From the NCBI GenBank assembly GCA_030435675.1, contig CM059623.1:14044092-14108091 (forward strand): a DNA stretch of 64,000 nt. Reading direction: 5' to 3'. Shown piece after piece: positions 30,852 through 40,744 of this stretch. The notes under the pieces are model-generated. The model worked only from the letters and a program-made list of their open reading frames with translations. It was not told the DNA's origin and made no database searches. Source of the DNA: Steinernema hermaphroditum. Its lineage: Eukaryota; Nematoda; Chromadorea; Rhabditida; Steinernematidae. A program made the translations under genes and the position numbers. The stretch's first letter is position 1, and each line of letters begins with the position of its first letter.

Positions 30852-31365
30852 CTCACTCTTGTCGCGGTGGCGAGCGGTCGCTCCCTCCGGTCGCTCTCCG
30901 AGTGTCCGGTTGGTCTGATGGTAAACCCTGTGGCAGTTGTGCGTTTTCCGGCTTCCAGAGGGAATTGGGACACCCGGAATCCGTAGTCCCACCACCGCTG
31001 ACAAGCAAGATGTCCGACGCCAGGAATCCGGCTGCGTGAGATGTCACCCTGAAGGTCGCCGACGCTCTGAGGACCACCGAAGACGCAATTCCCGGACCAC
31101 GAACTCATCTCTACGAAGAAGATGCGAGCTCAAAAGCCTCCTCTGTGCCGCAAACGCCCCGAGAAGAAGAAGTTCTACTGCCATTTCCGAAGTTTTGCCG
31201 TCTCCCACATGCCCCGTGATGCGCGCCGTCTCCGACCGGTTCGCCATAAGCGCCGCGCCAGGGATGAAGCCGGCTAAAACGAGACATCCTCTGTTTGTCT
31301 ATTATTCGGTGTCGTGCAAGGCGTAAGCCTTTGATTCACGAAATAAACTCGTAACTCGTAATAAC
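30852..31365 (+). mobile_element. Retroposon copy with 8-bp TSD and known empty site
   Basis: Flanked by TCGACCGT at 30844-30851 and 31366-31373. The inverted-repeat partner at 40 kb has the uninterrupted site with a single copy. The 3' end carries 'cacgaaataaactcg' followed by 'taactcgtaataac', that is, an AATAAA signal plus a short repeated tail. The body shares about 400 bp with 10455-10880 and includes 'atgtccgacgcca'. Relative to the 10-kb copy it has about 80 bp more near the 5' end. Confidence 0.8.
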
Positions 31366-31452
31366 TCGACCGTCCGCCCATCAAATCCCATTTTGGACAG
31401 TATCCAGTGAAAGTTTTGACGAGACAGTTTATTAATTAAATAACAAACAGAG

Positions 31453-31604
31453 TTAATTTAAGCGCGTTCGCTTAGCAACAGGCATCACAGGAGCTACAGT
31501 AGCACGACGTCTAGGCGATGGTATCCGAGTGGGACGAACGGAGGTTCCTTGGAGCACGCCATTTCGTTCTGAAGAACTCCATGGCGTCCGAGGAAGCGGA
31601 TTTA
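31453..31604 (-). pseudogene. 3' end of a gene ending PVAKRTRLN, left-arm copy
   Basis: Minus-strand frame NPLPRTPWSSSERN...PSPRRRATVAP...AKRTRLN-stop, followed by AATAAA on the same strand (about 31433). The basic tail could be a nuclear signal. Only the last exon is present. Same as 39949-40111. Confidence 0.4.
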
Positions 31605-31865
31605 ACGAAATTAAATTAACGAGAACGAAATTTATGTACAGAGTACACCAAAAGTTTTGGCAAATTCGAGACGGCAATTTATAAAGTGATCAATGAACAT
31701 AGAGTACGAAACTGTAAACCAAAATTTACGCATTCTGTATAACCGGTCTCTACTCTTAAATTTTCAAAAATTGCACTCAGTTCCTACACATTCCTCTACC
31801 GTAAGTGTATTTGTCATGACAAAAACGCTTGCAACATTGGATAAAAACCTGAAATTTCAGAACCC

Positions 31866-32090
31866 ATGAAGGCAGAATTGATCCACAAAGTCTTGAAATA
31901 CACCTGCAAGCTGTCAGACGAGTCAATGCGGATCACCACGATGTTCGGGCAGTACGTCGACATCGTTAAGCGAAAGCTCAACTGTAATTACGGGAATGAA
32001 TGCCATTCCGAAGATAGGAAGGGCAAGGAGCCGCAGGAATTCGGCTGTCACGGCCGCGGCAAGTGTCTGGCGTACACTTGTATTTGCTGA
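31866..32090 (+). CDS. Small Cys-rich peptide (or last exon)
   Basis: 74-codon frame with seven Cys, six of them in the last 37 residues (NCNYGNECH, GCHGRGKCLAYTCIC), suggesting a disulphide-rich domain. A splice acceptor 'gaaatttcag' ends at 31860, only five bases before the ATG. This is either a trans-splice acceptor for a spliced leader or the 3' end of an intron starting at a strong donor 'accGTAAGTG' near 31800. AATAAA at about 32137. No signal peptide if the ATG is the true start; an upstream exon could supply one. Family not recognised. Confidence 0.55.
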   Translation: MKAELIHKVLKYTCKLSDESMRITTMFGQYVDIVKRKLNCNYGNECHSEDRKGKEPQEFGCHGRGKCLAYTCIC

Positions 32091-32217
32091 GTTTTATTGA
32101 ATGCTGATTAAGCATGATAATTGTTTAATGTTTTTAAATAAATGAATGCAAATTCTGCAAACACATCGAGTAGGTCGAAACCCTCTGCAAGGGACTGCGA
32201 GAATTCACTCTCTTCAC

Positions 32218-32333
32218 GAGCCACCTGGTTTGGCGAGGGCAGTAAACCTTTGGCGAGTCTGCGGCGTCATTAGTTAGAGGTAGAGCTGACCTCTCGCCTC
32301 GAACTGACAGCTACCGTACTCACAGGGCTTCAC
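32218..32333. repeat. Repeat R3, copy 3
   Basis: See 24147-24262; near-identical. Confidence 0.8.
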
Positions 32334-32650
32334 ACATGTATCAGATTCTGAATCAACATGAGAAAATGTAAACAATCGGATGAACGGCGAACGGTAACGG
32401 TAGACCCGTAGAAAGGCACTAGAAATGGTATGCACTACCGTATCATTATTCATACTCCCGCAACGTCGGCCCTGTTGAGCTATAAATTATACTATGCTTC
32501 TTCAATCATCGCAACGCTCTTTGAGAGTGAAAAAAAGTGATAAAAGGTCGATCACAGTTCGAGAAAATTAGCGATGCGACTCACCATTAAATACTGCGTT
32601 CATATATGTAGTTCTGCCTTGTCGGGAGGATGTTTCGTGAACTACCGTTT

Positions 32651-33067
32651 TTAACAATATTTCCGTTCCAGTGAGAAGCAGTGCTGTCGAGTAATATTCG
32701 AAGCTGCAGATGGGTGACCACGACACTCCGATGATTTGTCGCTTTCAAGACGGCGACCGCCAGGTTTGCTGACGTTGGTGATGAATGATAACGATCGGCG
32801 GCCATTTAGTGCATACAGCGTGCAATTGTGCACTATGAGTACTGTATAAGGCACATCCTTCTCGATGAAACTGCGCCGTACAAACGATGCCAAGGCATAA
32901 CGAAATCTAATTGTGAGTTCTTTTATAAGTTCTTGCATGTTGTACAATGAACGCCAACCCGTCAAGCCTTTCACCGATGGGACCTTTTGGAGTTGCTCAT
33001 TAATGCTATCAATGCTTTTAGCAGACGAAGACACATCGGTGAGATGCACAAACCCAATCCATATCAA
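32651..33067 (-). CDS. Unrecognised open frame, 138 codons
   Basis: Includes [20 protein letters not shown] and [20 protein letters not shown]. Sequence is shared with copy A, where the frame is interrupted by a block with no good splice sites, so it may be an old coding piece restored or never broken in B. No family recognised, and no promoter or polyA seen. Confidence 0.3.
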   Translation of the reverse strand: MIWIGFVHLTDVSSSAKSIDSINEQLQKVPSVKGLTGWRSLYNMQELIKELTIRFRYALASFVRRSFIEKDVPYTVLIVHNCTLYALNGRRSLSFITNVSKPGGRRLESDKSSECRGHPSAASNITRQHCFSLERKYC

Positions 33068-33346
33068 CAGGCCGGAAAACTTGTGCTCTACTCATTTGAT
33101 CTTGCTCGGTCGGAGAACCCGCCGTAACTGAAAGCAGCTACTAATTTTATACTTTCATTTTATACTCTTTAATAAACTGCGAACATACAGTAGAGCCCGT
33201 GTTGAACACTTTCTAAAAGATCCATCGAAGTGAAGTGCCTCGCTGGATTAAAAGCTTACGATATCTTAAATATGGCAAGCTGACGTGTGCCTTTAATTGA
33301 TTTTCTAATGAACTACAAGCGAGTAGTAAAAAAGCAAGAGTAAAAA

Positions 33347-33496
33347 ACGAGCGCCGTGGTCTTGATAGATCACCCAGTGAAGAAAAGGGCCGTCCGCCTA
33401 TTCGACGGATAACGTTAATCAACACTGTTATCAACTGACATACCTCTGAGAGAAGAAAAACAGAGACAGCTGAGAAAATAGGTATAAATAAGTTGA
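33347..33496 (+). repeat. Dispersed repeat R2, copy 4
   Basis: Same as 26111-26260; followed by the mariner insertion at 33601. Confidence 0.85.
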
Positions 33497-33600
33497 CAAA
33501 CAAGAAGCAAAACTATTGGGCTGAGGCCTTAAATGTCGAGTGGTATAAACTCCAAATCGGTAGTCAAAAGGGCCAAAACCTTTACGTTGCTTATACATTA

Positions 33601-34813
33601 CAGGGTGACCACCCTAAAGTGTGACATAGCTTTGTCGCTCAATTTTCGATATTTTTTCCGCATCGCCGCGCGTTTTGTCTGTTTTATTCGTGTTTCGTGA
33701 CCGTTTTTACCCTATATTAACTGTTATTAGCTCTGTATTTGCTGTTATTCAGGGTAAAAATGGTCTCCGAAAGTGTGCGTTCCGCGATCGTTGAGCTCCA
33801 TTGCGGCGGAAGGTCGAATCCCGAGATTTGCAAGACCCTAAAACTTCGCCGAGATGCCGTCAAACGCGTGCTGGACCGATTCTGGGAAACTGGCGACGTC
33901 AAGGACCGTCCCCGAAGCGGAAGAGAAAGGACCGCAAGAACTCCACAAGTCCGAGAGGTCGTTCGCAAGATGATCAAGCGCAATCCCGACCGATCCATCA
34001 TGAAGCTGGCCAAGAAGTACAAAATCGGCTACGCATCGATGTACAAGCTTGTCACCGAGGATCTGCATTTCAAGAGCTACAAAATAAGCCGCGGACACCT
34101 GCTAACCGATGCGAAAAACGCCGAACGGCTTCAGAAGTGCAAGAAGCTGAGAGCTGAGAGCCGCGGGTCCGGATTCGCCAATGTGGTCTTATCCGATGAG
34201 AAGATTTTTACCATTTAAGCGGTCCACAACTCCCAGAATCACTGTTACCTGCTGCAGAAAGGCTCCTCGCGTACGAAGCACGTTAAAACAAGCCATTTCC
34301 CCAATTCTGTGATGGTTTGGGGCGAAATCTGCGCAACTAGAAAAATTTTCCCGGTTTTCGTTGAAAAAGGTGCGGAAATGGACTCTCAGGTGTAGCAATA
34401 AAAGATCTTGGTGAAGCTTCTGATTCCCTGGACCGAAAAACACTTCCCCGACCACGATTGGGTGCTCCAGCAGGATTGGGCCCCCGCCCACGGATCAAAA
34501 TCGACAATGAGCTTCATGGAGGACCAAATTCCGTGGTTTTGGGACAAGTCAATTTGGCCCTCAAATTCCCCCGATTTGAACCCTATGGATTACGCGATAT
34601 GGTCCATTTTGGAGGAGAAGGCCTGCCGAAGACGCCACGCCACCGTGGAGGACCTGAAGCGCGATCTCCTTCAAGCCTGGGACGAAATTGGCCTGGAAAC
34701 ACTCGCGGCGGTCGTCGAAAATTTCAAGAAGCGAGTCCAGAGTTCCCGAAATAAATGCATTTTTTGATGAAAAAATCGTGTTCTTCATGTCACACTTTAG
34801 GGTGGTCACCCTG
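33601..34813 (+). mobile_element. Mariner transposon, DD37D type
   Basis: 1213 bp with perfect terminal inverted repeats of about 27 bp starting CAGGGTGACCACCCTAAAGT, flanked by TA (33599-33600 and 34814-34815). Copy A shows the empty site 'acattactctcg' at about 26350. Encodes a mariner transposase in one frame, without frameshifts but with three stop codons. Perfect TIRs suggest recent activity in the genome. Confidence 0.95.
33760..34767 (+). pseudogene. Mariner transposase with three in-frame stops
   Basis: ATG at 33760. The N-terminus has the paired-type helix-turn-helix (IVELHCGGRSNPEICKTLKL) and an RPRSGR linker. Catalytic residues are visible: first Asp in VVLSDEKIF, second in QQDWAPAH, third in SPDLNPMDYAIW. 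There are 37 residues between the second and third Asp, defining the DD37D (maT-like) group. Stops occur at 34216 (TAA), then near 34393 (TAG) and 34399 (TAA), all in the same frame; the last segment 34408-34767 ends at a normal terminus. No frameshift, so only point changes separate it from an open frame. Not functional as it stands. Confidence 0.9.
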
Positions 34814-35051
34814 TACTCTCGAATGAAAAAAAAAGAATCGTGAACACATGGATGTCCTAGCCCTTGCAAAGCAATAACGGCAATGAACAGATATCTGCTG
34901 TACTGTATGCGTGGCTCATTGCGAACGCGTTCGATCTCATAATCGGTCGGGGTCTGTTTGATTTTGCAGCTATAACAATAAGACTCTATAATTTATTACC
35001 AATAAATAACCATTGTTTCTTTATACATTTCCTTGAGATCAAAGACGAATT

Positions 35052-35454
35052 TTACCCACGACCATGTCCACAACCGCTAATTCCATCACAGAAAAGCCAC
35101 AGTCGTCCCACAGCGCTGTCTACGTATCCACCTCCTCTAGCAAACTTCAGGCCAGGCACATTGAAGTTCAGAGGGTTGGGGTTGTAGTTGTAGCCGGTTG
35201 TGGCAGGAGCCGCTGGAGGAATGGGATTATAGTTGTAGTTTCTGTTGTAGTTTGAATATGCGCCGTAGGCTGGAAAAGAAGGTATGTTTTGCTTAGATTT
35301 TCGCCACTTACCATTGTAGTTCCTGTTATAATAGTTGTAATTTCCATATCCGTTGTTGTAGTAGTTACGATACGGGTTGTAGTTATTGTAGTAGTTGTAG
35401 TTACCGTATCCGTTATTATAGCGAGGAGAGTAATTGTTGTAGTTGTAGTAGTTG
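35052..35454 (-). pseudogene. Tyr/Asn-rich peptide gene copy without exon 1
   Basis: Exons 2 (35312-35454) and 3 (35052-35269) and the 42-bp intron are intact and nearly identical to 26590-26992. Similarity to copy A ends at about 35562, so the promoter and signal-peptide exon are gone. Without them it cannot make the secreted product unless a new leader exon is used. Confidence 0.85.
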
Positions 35455-35562
35455 CTGGAATACATAAAGATATATCATGTTGAAAAAGGCGGATGTAAAG
35501 AGGGACTCTAGTTGACTCTAATCATCAAAGTTGACCGAACGTTTCTCGCTGAATGCAGGAAA

Positions 35563-36121
35563 CTTTTGGGCTCTATTACCGAATAGTTGCCGGATTGGCA
35601 CATGCGTTGCCGGAATGGCATGAGCGTTGCCGGAATTTTTTTTGCAGGAAAATGCCGGAATGGCATGAGGAAGATGACAAATGGGCTCGGGCAGACGACG
35701 GCTGGTTTCGGGAGGGGGAAGACTGTTGGAAGGACGAGGATGAGGGGGCATCAAGGTCATCAATTCTCTGACTTTGTGACAACAACACAGTTTCTGTGTC
35801 GGAATCCTCTGTCTCAATTTCAGGGAACTCCCAATCCCAAAAATCCTTGTTAGCCGCGAGACCCTCTCTCATCAAGCGCATTTCCATTAGGGTATGTTCA
35901 AATATTCATATAAGTAACCTTCGAACTTACCTTTTGATGTCCCGCGGAGGTTGCGCATTGCAGATTTGATGGCCCCCCATGTTGCTTCGATCCCCTGGGT
36001 GTGGATCGCGCGGTCGTTGGGGTCCACAAATCGCAGTTTATGGTTTACCCAGTGTCTTTGGAAATTCTTCCCCAGGTTCGTACCGCCACGGGGGCACTCG
36101 CCATGGCGGCATGCATCATGC
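35563..36121 (-). mobile_element. Merlin-type element fragment
   Basis: Replaces the first-exon region of copy A. Minus-strand frame (35887-36117) contains HWVNHKLRFVDPND, HTQGIEATWGAIKSAM and EGYLYEYLN, the pattern of the ISXO2/IS1595-like DDE domain found in eukaryotic Merlin transposons. A further charged Ser/Pro-rich frame follows (35576-35887). The other end has 'gttgccggaatggca' repeats, partly repeated at 37640-37675. N-terminal half of the transposase is missing. Confidence 0.7.
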
Positions 36122-36251
36122 ATATGTGAAGGCCTGCTGAGATCATATGTCCTCACTTTTGAGTAAAGGACTCTGGTCCCGAGATGATGGACCACCCTTA
36201 GCCTTCTGTATCTCAGATTTAAATGATCCTGTTAAAAATTTTAAAAGTTTT

Positions 36252-36323
36252 GATCTCGGGCGGGCTCGAACCGCCGGCCTTCTGTGTGTTAGACAGATGT
36301 GATAACCACTACACCACGAGATC
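36252..36323 (-). tRNA. tRNA-Val (AAC), copy B1
   Basis: Same 72-nt sequence as copy A1. Confidence 0.93.
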
Positions 36324-36635
36324 ACGAAGGAACGGTGTTCTGAGATTGAGTTTTATTGCCACTGGCACAGTGATTGATCCGTTCCCATCCACAGGGCTTC
36401 CGACTGCATTGTACTATTTCATTTCATTTACTCTTGACCATAGACGTAGTCACTGCTTCTCTCCATTATCGACCCGGCTTCAAAGTTCGATAGGATCTTC
36501 AGCTTGTGAGGATCGGACGGTCTTCCTGACGAGATGTGGTTTGGCTTACGTTACACGACAACCACGGTGGATTAGATCGGATCAATCACTGTGCCAGTAA
36601 CAATAAAACTCAATCTCAGAACATAGTTCTTCAGT

Positions 36636-36707
36636 GATCTCGTGGTGTAGTGGTTATCACATCTGTCTAACACACAGAAGGCCGGCGGTTCGAGCCTGCC
36701 CGAGATC
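36636..36707 (+). tRNA. tRNA-Val (AAC), copy B2
   Basis: One difference from the others: C to T in the T-stem (cctgcc), giving a G-U pair that should be tolerated. Confidence 0.9.
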
Positions 36708-37429
36708 AAAACTTTTAAACGTTTTTTATTAATTCTGTTTATTTTTGTTGGTGTGCTGAAAGGCCAATTATCCACATTAGATGATCGCCTATTGTCTCCT
36801 TTCATTTTCAAGTAATTCACCTAACAAAAATATGCCACACGAGTGTTACAGTGGACAGTACGCTTTGAAATTCGATGACCTACTTTCATTCTCGCTCTTT
36901 TCGAGGTTTTTTACTCGCGCTCACTGCACACTACACAATGTGGTCGGCGGCGATTGACGTCATTAACCGCCAGGGTCGACGGCGCGTTCGTCGGAAAGAC
37001 TATCGATCGAAATTGTGTTTGAGTGCGCGCTTTTTTACACTTTCAACTGCCTTGTTTCAAAACGACAGCGGTCGTTTTGTCACTAATGGCGCTTCGCTTT
37101 TCATAATATCATTTGTGTTCCTTCGACAATATCCATCGTATTTTTCAGAAAGTATCAACTTCCTCAACCATGAATTCGACAATTCTGAGCACGTTCTGCA
37201 ATCCAATGTAAGTTGCGTTAAAGGCCAAGCCTTAGCCCGGCCTACTATACTCTTAGATGACTAAAATAGCTGGCTGATTGCAAGAATTGTGTTCCGAATG
37301 ACCTGTGTCAATTCGGCCACTGGTCAGCGAGTTCTCGGTGCGTTAGGATCACGACTACCCAAGGATTGGGGGCTGGGAGAGCTAAGAGGGAGGAGAAAGC
37401 TGACCGATCCGATCCCATAAAGTGACAAC

Positions 37430-37685
37430 ACATTTTTAGCTGAATTACACGGGATGGTATCGGGCGACAGGCCACATAATGTCCCGCGTAAAAGCTCGCG
37501 TAAAATCCGGAAGTCTTATTTCCTCTTGAATCAAACTTATACCATGCAAGGTGTCATAAAGAAGAACAATATCACACCGTAGTCTTTCTTCGACACAGGG
37601 CACGATGTCCAGATGAAAAGCGGCGACTCTGTTATCAAACAGTTGCCGAAATAGGGAAAGCGTTGCCGCAATTTTTTTGTTATTC
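37430..37685 (-). other. Open coding-like fragment, minus strand
   Basis: Minus-strand frame (about 37449-37640) reads VAAFHLDIVPCVEERLRCDI, then LPDFTRAFTRDIMWPVARYH before a stop. Looks like decayed coding sequence, but I do not recognise it; the adjoining 'gttgccg' motifs suggest relation to the Merlin fragment. Confidence 0.3.
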
Positions 37686-37688
37686 TAT

Positions 37689-38954
37689 TGGGTTGGTAAG
37701 TTGAAAATGCACCATTTTTAAAAATGAATCCTTATTGTTGCAAAGGCACAGATTTCAATGGGTGTATTCACCATTTAAGTGCTCAGCCTCTGTACACTTT
37801 CTGGCGAGAAGTCTGGCCATTTCACTGCAGAACAGGAGAGATTCCGGGTCGAAAAGTTCCATTTTGTCCGTTTTTGACCTCATTGCAAACTTTGGCTCAA
37901 TTTATTCGTTGATGTTTCCGACAGTACCGCACAAGTAGGTACCCGATAGAGCTGTGGGAGACCTACATGCATAACAAGTACCTGAGTCCCAGCTGAAGAT
38001 GAGCAGCAGTTTTGTGTGCAATCAAAAATATCAAACATTCATGCTCCTGCTGGATCTGCTGAAATCCCAAAACCAGTTACTAGTTCTTGCCTTATCTTGA
38101 ATAAGAGAACGAGGTTTTTCTAGATGTTAGTCGCAAACTATAGCTGAGAGATTGCTCTATCCTATAAATACGTTTCAGCCCCGTGCTTCTATAATATCGC
38201 ATATAAGACAGTGCAGCATTACTTTTCAACCTGGTTCTGACCGCAGCACAATAGTTGACTTCTCTTCCTTATCCATTCCCTTAAGTAGTTCTGGGGATCA
38301 TATGGCTAGAACCCCCTTGAACTCAAGAGTCACGAAAAATAAAGGAAAAGATTTTTACTTAGAAATACAAATAAAAGCAGGGGTCAATGAGTTGCGATGG
38401 CGGATCAAGGGCTCGGAGAGTCGTGAGAAATCGGAGTTCCCGATTTCCACTTGTAGCCAAAGGCATCGGAGCATCAGCCACTATGGCATTGAAGCACCCT
38501 AGCTGGCCGTCCATGTTGTCTGTACACCCCCAGCTGGAGTTTGTTAAATCAACAAAAAGTTTAACTACTTTCGGGTCAAGTGCTTTATGGGCAAATTTTT
38601 TATCTTCTTGGAATTTGTTCTCACTGTGACATTGCAAGAAGAGATCAGCGTGTGCGCTTGGAAGCTAAGCTCCTGCTGTATGCGCAGCTAAGACAGCATA
38701 CCGCCTTTCAAATAAATAGTCCCTCGGAGAGGTTGTCGAAGGTTCGGTGTTTCGGATGCCCAGGTGGTGCTTCGCGGACCATGAATATAAAAGGATTGAA
38801 AGAAAGCGGAGGGCATGCAGGTGGGGCATCGGAGCGTACCGACTGGAAAGTCAACCAATCGCCCATACGAACGCACTATTCCATCTGATCCAAGGATCAC
38901 ACAGTGCGAAAATAGACGCGAATCAAAAATGGTGCATTTTCAACTTACCAACCC
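37689..38954. mobile_element. TA-flanked inverted-repeat element, mariner-like ends
   Basis: TIRs of about 31 bp beginning TTGGGTTGGTAAGTTGAAAA at both ends, with TA just outside (37687 and 38955). The ends resemble mariner termini. The 1.27-kb interior has no recognisable transposase; a 92-codon minus-strand frame (38359-38637) is unassigned. A 70-bp internal piece (38604-38672) is found inverted at 41637-41707. Confidence 0.75.
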
Positions 38955-39044
38955 AATAGTTATGAACACAATGTAGTGCGAACACTTCTTACTTGCCTCT
39001 TTGGCTTTCTTTTTTATTTGACTCAATCTCTTTTGGCTCTTCTG

Positions 39045-39735
39045 AGAGTTGTCGGGTTCGGGTTTTCGGTTTCGGTTTTTCGGGTTTTCGGGTCGGGTTT
39101 GGGTGTCGGTTTCGGTTTCGGTTTTTCGGGTCGGGTACCCGAAAGCTTCGGTTTCGGTTTCGGGTTCGGTTTCGGGTCGGGTACCCGAACTTCCCGGTTG
39201 GATTTCCCTGATTTTCGGTGTTTTGGAACTGTCGAGCCGCGATTTTATTTTTTCTAACCCCATAAAAGCGATCAGTCACAGCGCGGCGAGACCCAGAACC
39301 TATATTAGCGCTTTGAGATCTCGAGATCTCCAGAAAAAGTAGGATATTTCGTACGTTCGGTCGCCGTTTTGATCGTGCTAGTGCAAACTTTGGGCGTAAG
39401 CGTGGCACCACGACGGTACCGAGGTGTCGGTCTGCGCTTATGACGTGAACATGAGTGGGATGCACCGACGACAAGTTCATTAACTTCGTAACCTTTGTAG
39501 ACAGTTTGACGTCCACCTTTTCTGAGACTTTCACGTTGATAGACAGTTTGTCTTAAACTGAAGGACGCACGAAAAGGACTGCGGGAAAAAAGGAAAAAAA
39601 ATGTCCCCAACTTCAAAAACAACTTCGGGTTTTCGGTTTCGGTTTCGGTTTTTTCGGGTTCGGTTTCGGGTACCCGAAAATTTCGGTTTCGGGTTCGGTT
39701 CGGTACCCGAACTTTCGGGAACCCGGACAACTCTG
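39045..39735. mobile_element. hAT element with minisatellite ends, 8-bp TSD
   Basis: 691 bp; TSD CTCTTCTG at 39037-39044 and 39736-39743 (nine bases match if the preceding G is counted). TIRs AGAGTTGTC at the left and CAGAGTTGTCC (reverse complement) at the right, shared with 48240-48526. Both ends are arrays of 'ggtttcggttttcgg' with 'gggtacccga'; the middle 350 bp is unique, including 'gacagtttgacgtcc' and 'gacagtttgtcttaa'. Confidence 0.85.
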
Positions 39736-39948
39736 CTCTTCTGAATCGTTGGACCACTCTATCTCGTATGTATTTGGGTGCCATTCATGTTTCTTATTGT
39801 TTTCCTTGAAGCAGCAGCCGACGCGCAAGGACTGGCACGTCAGACACATCACTAGCAAATTCCGTAGCAAATCATGGAGCCCTTATGGAGTTCCCGAAAA
39901 TTACCACCGCAATCTTCAACAACATCGTTGGGTCCGACAGTGACGAGG

Positions 39949-40111
39949 GAATTCGGGGAACCCTCCGCTTCCTCGGACGCCATGGAGTTCTTCAGAACGA
40001 AATGACGTGCTCCAAGGAACCACCGTTCGTCCCACTCGGATACCATCGCCTAGACGTCGTGCTACTGTAGCTCCTGTGATGCCTGTTGCTAAGCGAACGC
40101 GCTTAAATTAA
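39949..40111 (+). pseudogene. 3' end of a gene ending PVAKRTRLN, right-arm copy
   Basis: Frame RGNSGNPPLPRTPWSSSERN... to AKRTRLN-stop, with AATAAA about 20 bp later. Just upstream, after an in-frame TGA, the same frame reads KQQPTRKDWHVRHI, coding-like. The hAT element at 39045 lies before it. A gene remnant, unknown family. Confidence 0.45.
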
Positions 40112-40741
40112 CTCTGTTTGTTATTTAATTAATAAACTGTCTCGTCAAAACTTTCACTGGATACTGTCCAAAATGGGATTTGATGGGCGGACGGTCGAAA
40201 TCCCACCTTATTTCAGAGGGGACCGTTGAAATCCCAGGGGAACGGTCGAAATCTCAAGGGGGACGGTTCAAATCCGCGAAAACGGGGACGGTTCAAATCT
40301 AGGGGATGGTCAAAATCCCAAAAAAGGGACGGTCCAAATCCCAAGGAGGACGGTTGAAAGGACTTTATGCTGAATATCCCGACAACAGAGTCGAAAATTT
40401 AATCAATATTCTAACTATATTTTCATCACCTTTATCTTCAGGTAGACTGGCGTTAAAAGGGCCCCTTCTCGTGTTCTACCCTGGTAATCAAAATTTTGTT
40501 ACGGAGCCCAACAAGATTTTGAAATTATTATCCATTGTGATGAACAGAGCTAGGTATGTCATTTCTGAACTCACAAAATAATTTGCTTCTTAAGCTCATC
40601 TTCAAAAGCCACAATGATCAGCGGAAAAATGCGACCGAATACTGCGTATCCGCTGGCTCATCAGAATATGGGCACGAGAAGAACGTGTACGCGCCCAAAT
40701 GGGAAATTTTTTTTTCTTCGCCACACGGTGGCCTGCTTCCA
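39967..40741 (+). repeat. Large inverted repeat, right arm (empty site)
   Basis: Reverse-complement partner of 30328-31604; lacks the retroposon. Confidence 0.9.
40306..40581 (+). other. Open frame of 91 codons shared by both arms
   Basis: Begins in the minisatellite and continues NRVENLINILTIF, ALKGPLLVFYPGNQNF and RARYVISELTK. The counterpart at 30486-30761 (minus) differs at one codon. An acceptor-like 'tatcttcag' at 40441 suggests it may be an exon. Unknown function. Confidence 0.35.
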
Positions 40742-40744
40742 CCT

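Larger units (their letters stand above)
30328..31604 (-). repeat. Large inverted repeat, left arm (interrupted)
   Basis: Reverse-complement counterpart of 39967-40741. It carries the same 91-codon frame (30486-30761 minus) with one residue changed, a 'gggacggtc-aaatccca' minisatellite (30710-30840) and the gene end at 31453-31604. It is interrupted by a 514-bp retroposon at 30852-31365. Confidence 0.9.
32152..37427. repeat. Segmental duplication, copy B
   Basis: Second copy of 24079-29009. Without the mariner it is about 4.06 kb, because several blocks are deleted, two of them between short direct repeats. Its interval 35563-36121 replaces copy A's 27102-27705. Confidence 0.92.

Noticed and set aside
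38940..39534. Overlapping frames of 90-180 codons around 39 kb
   Set aside because: Same cause: minisatellite ends of the hAT element at 39045-39735.
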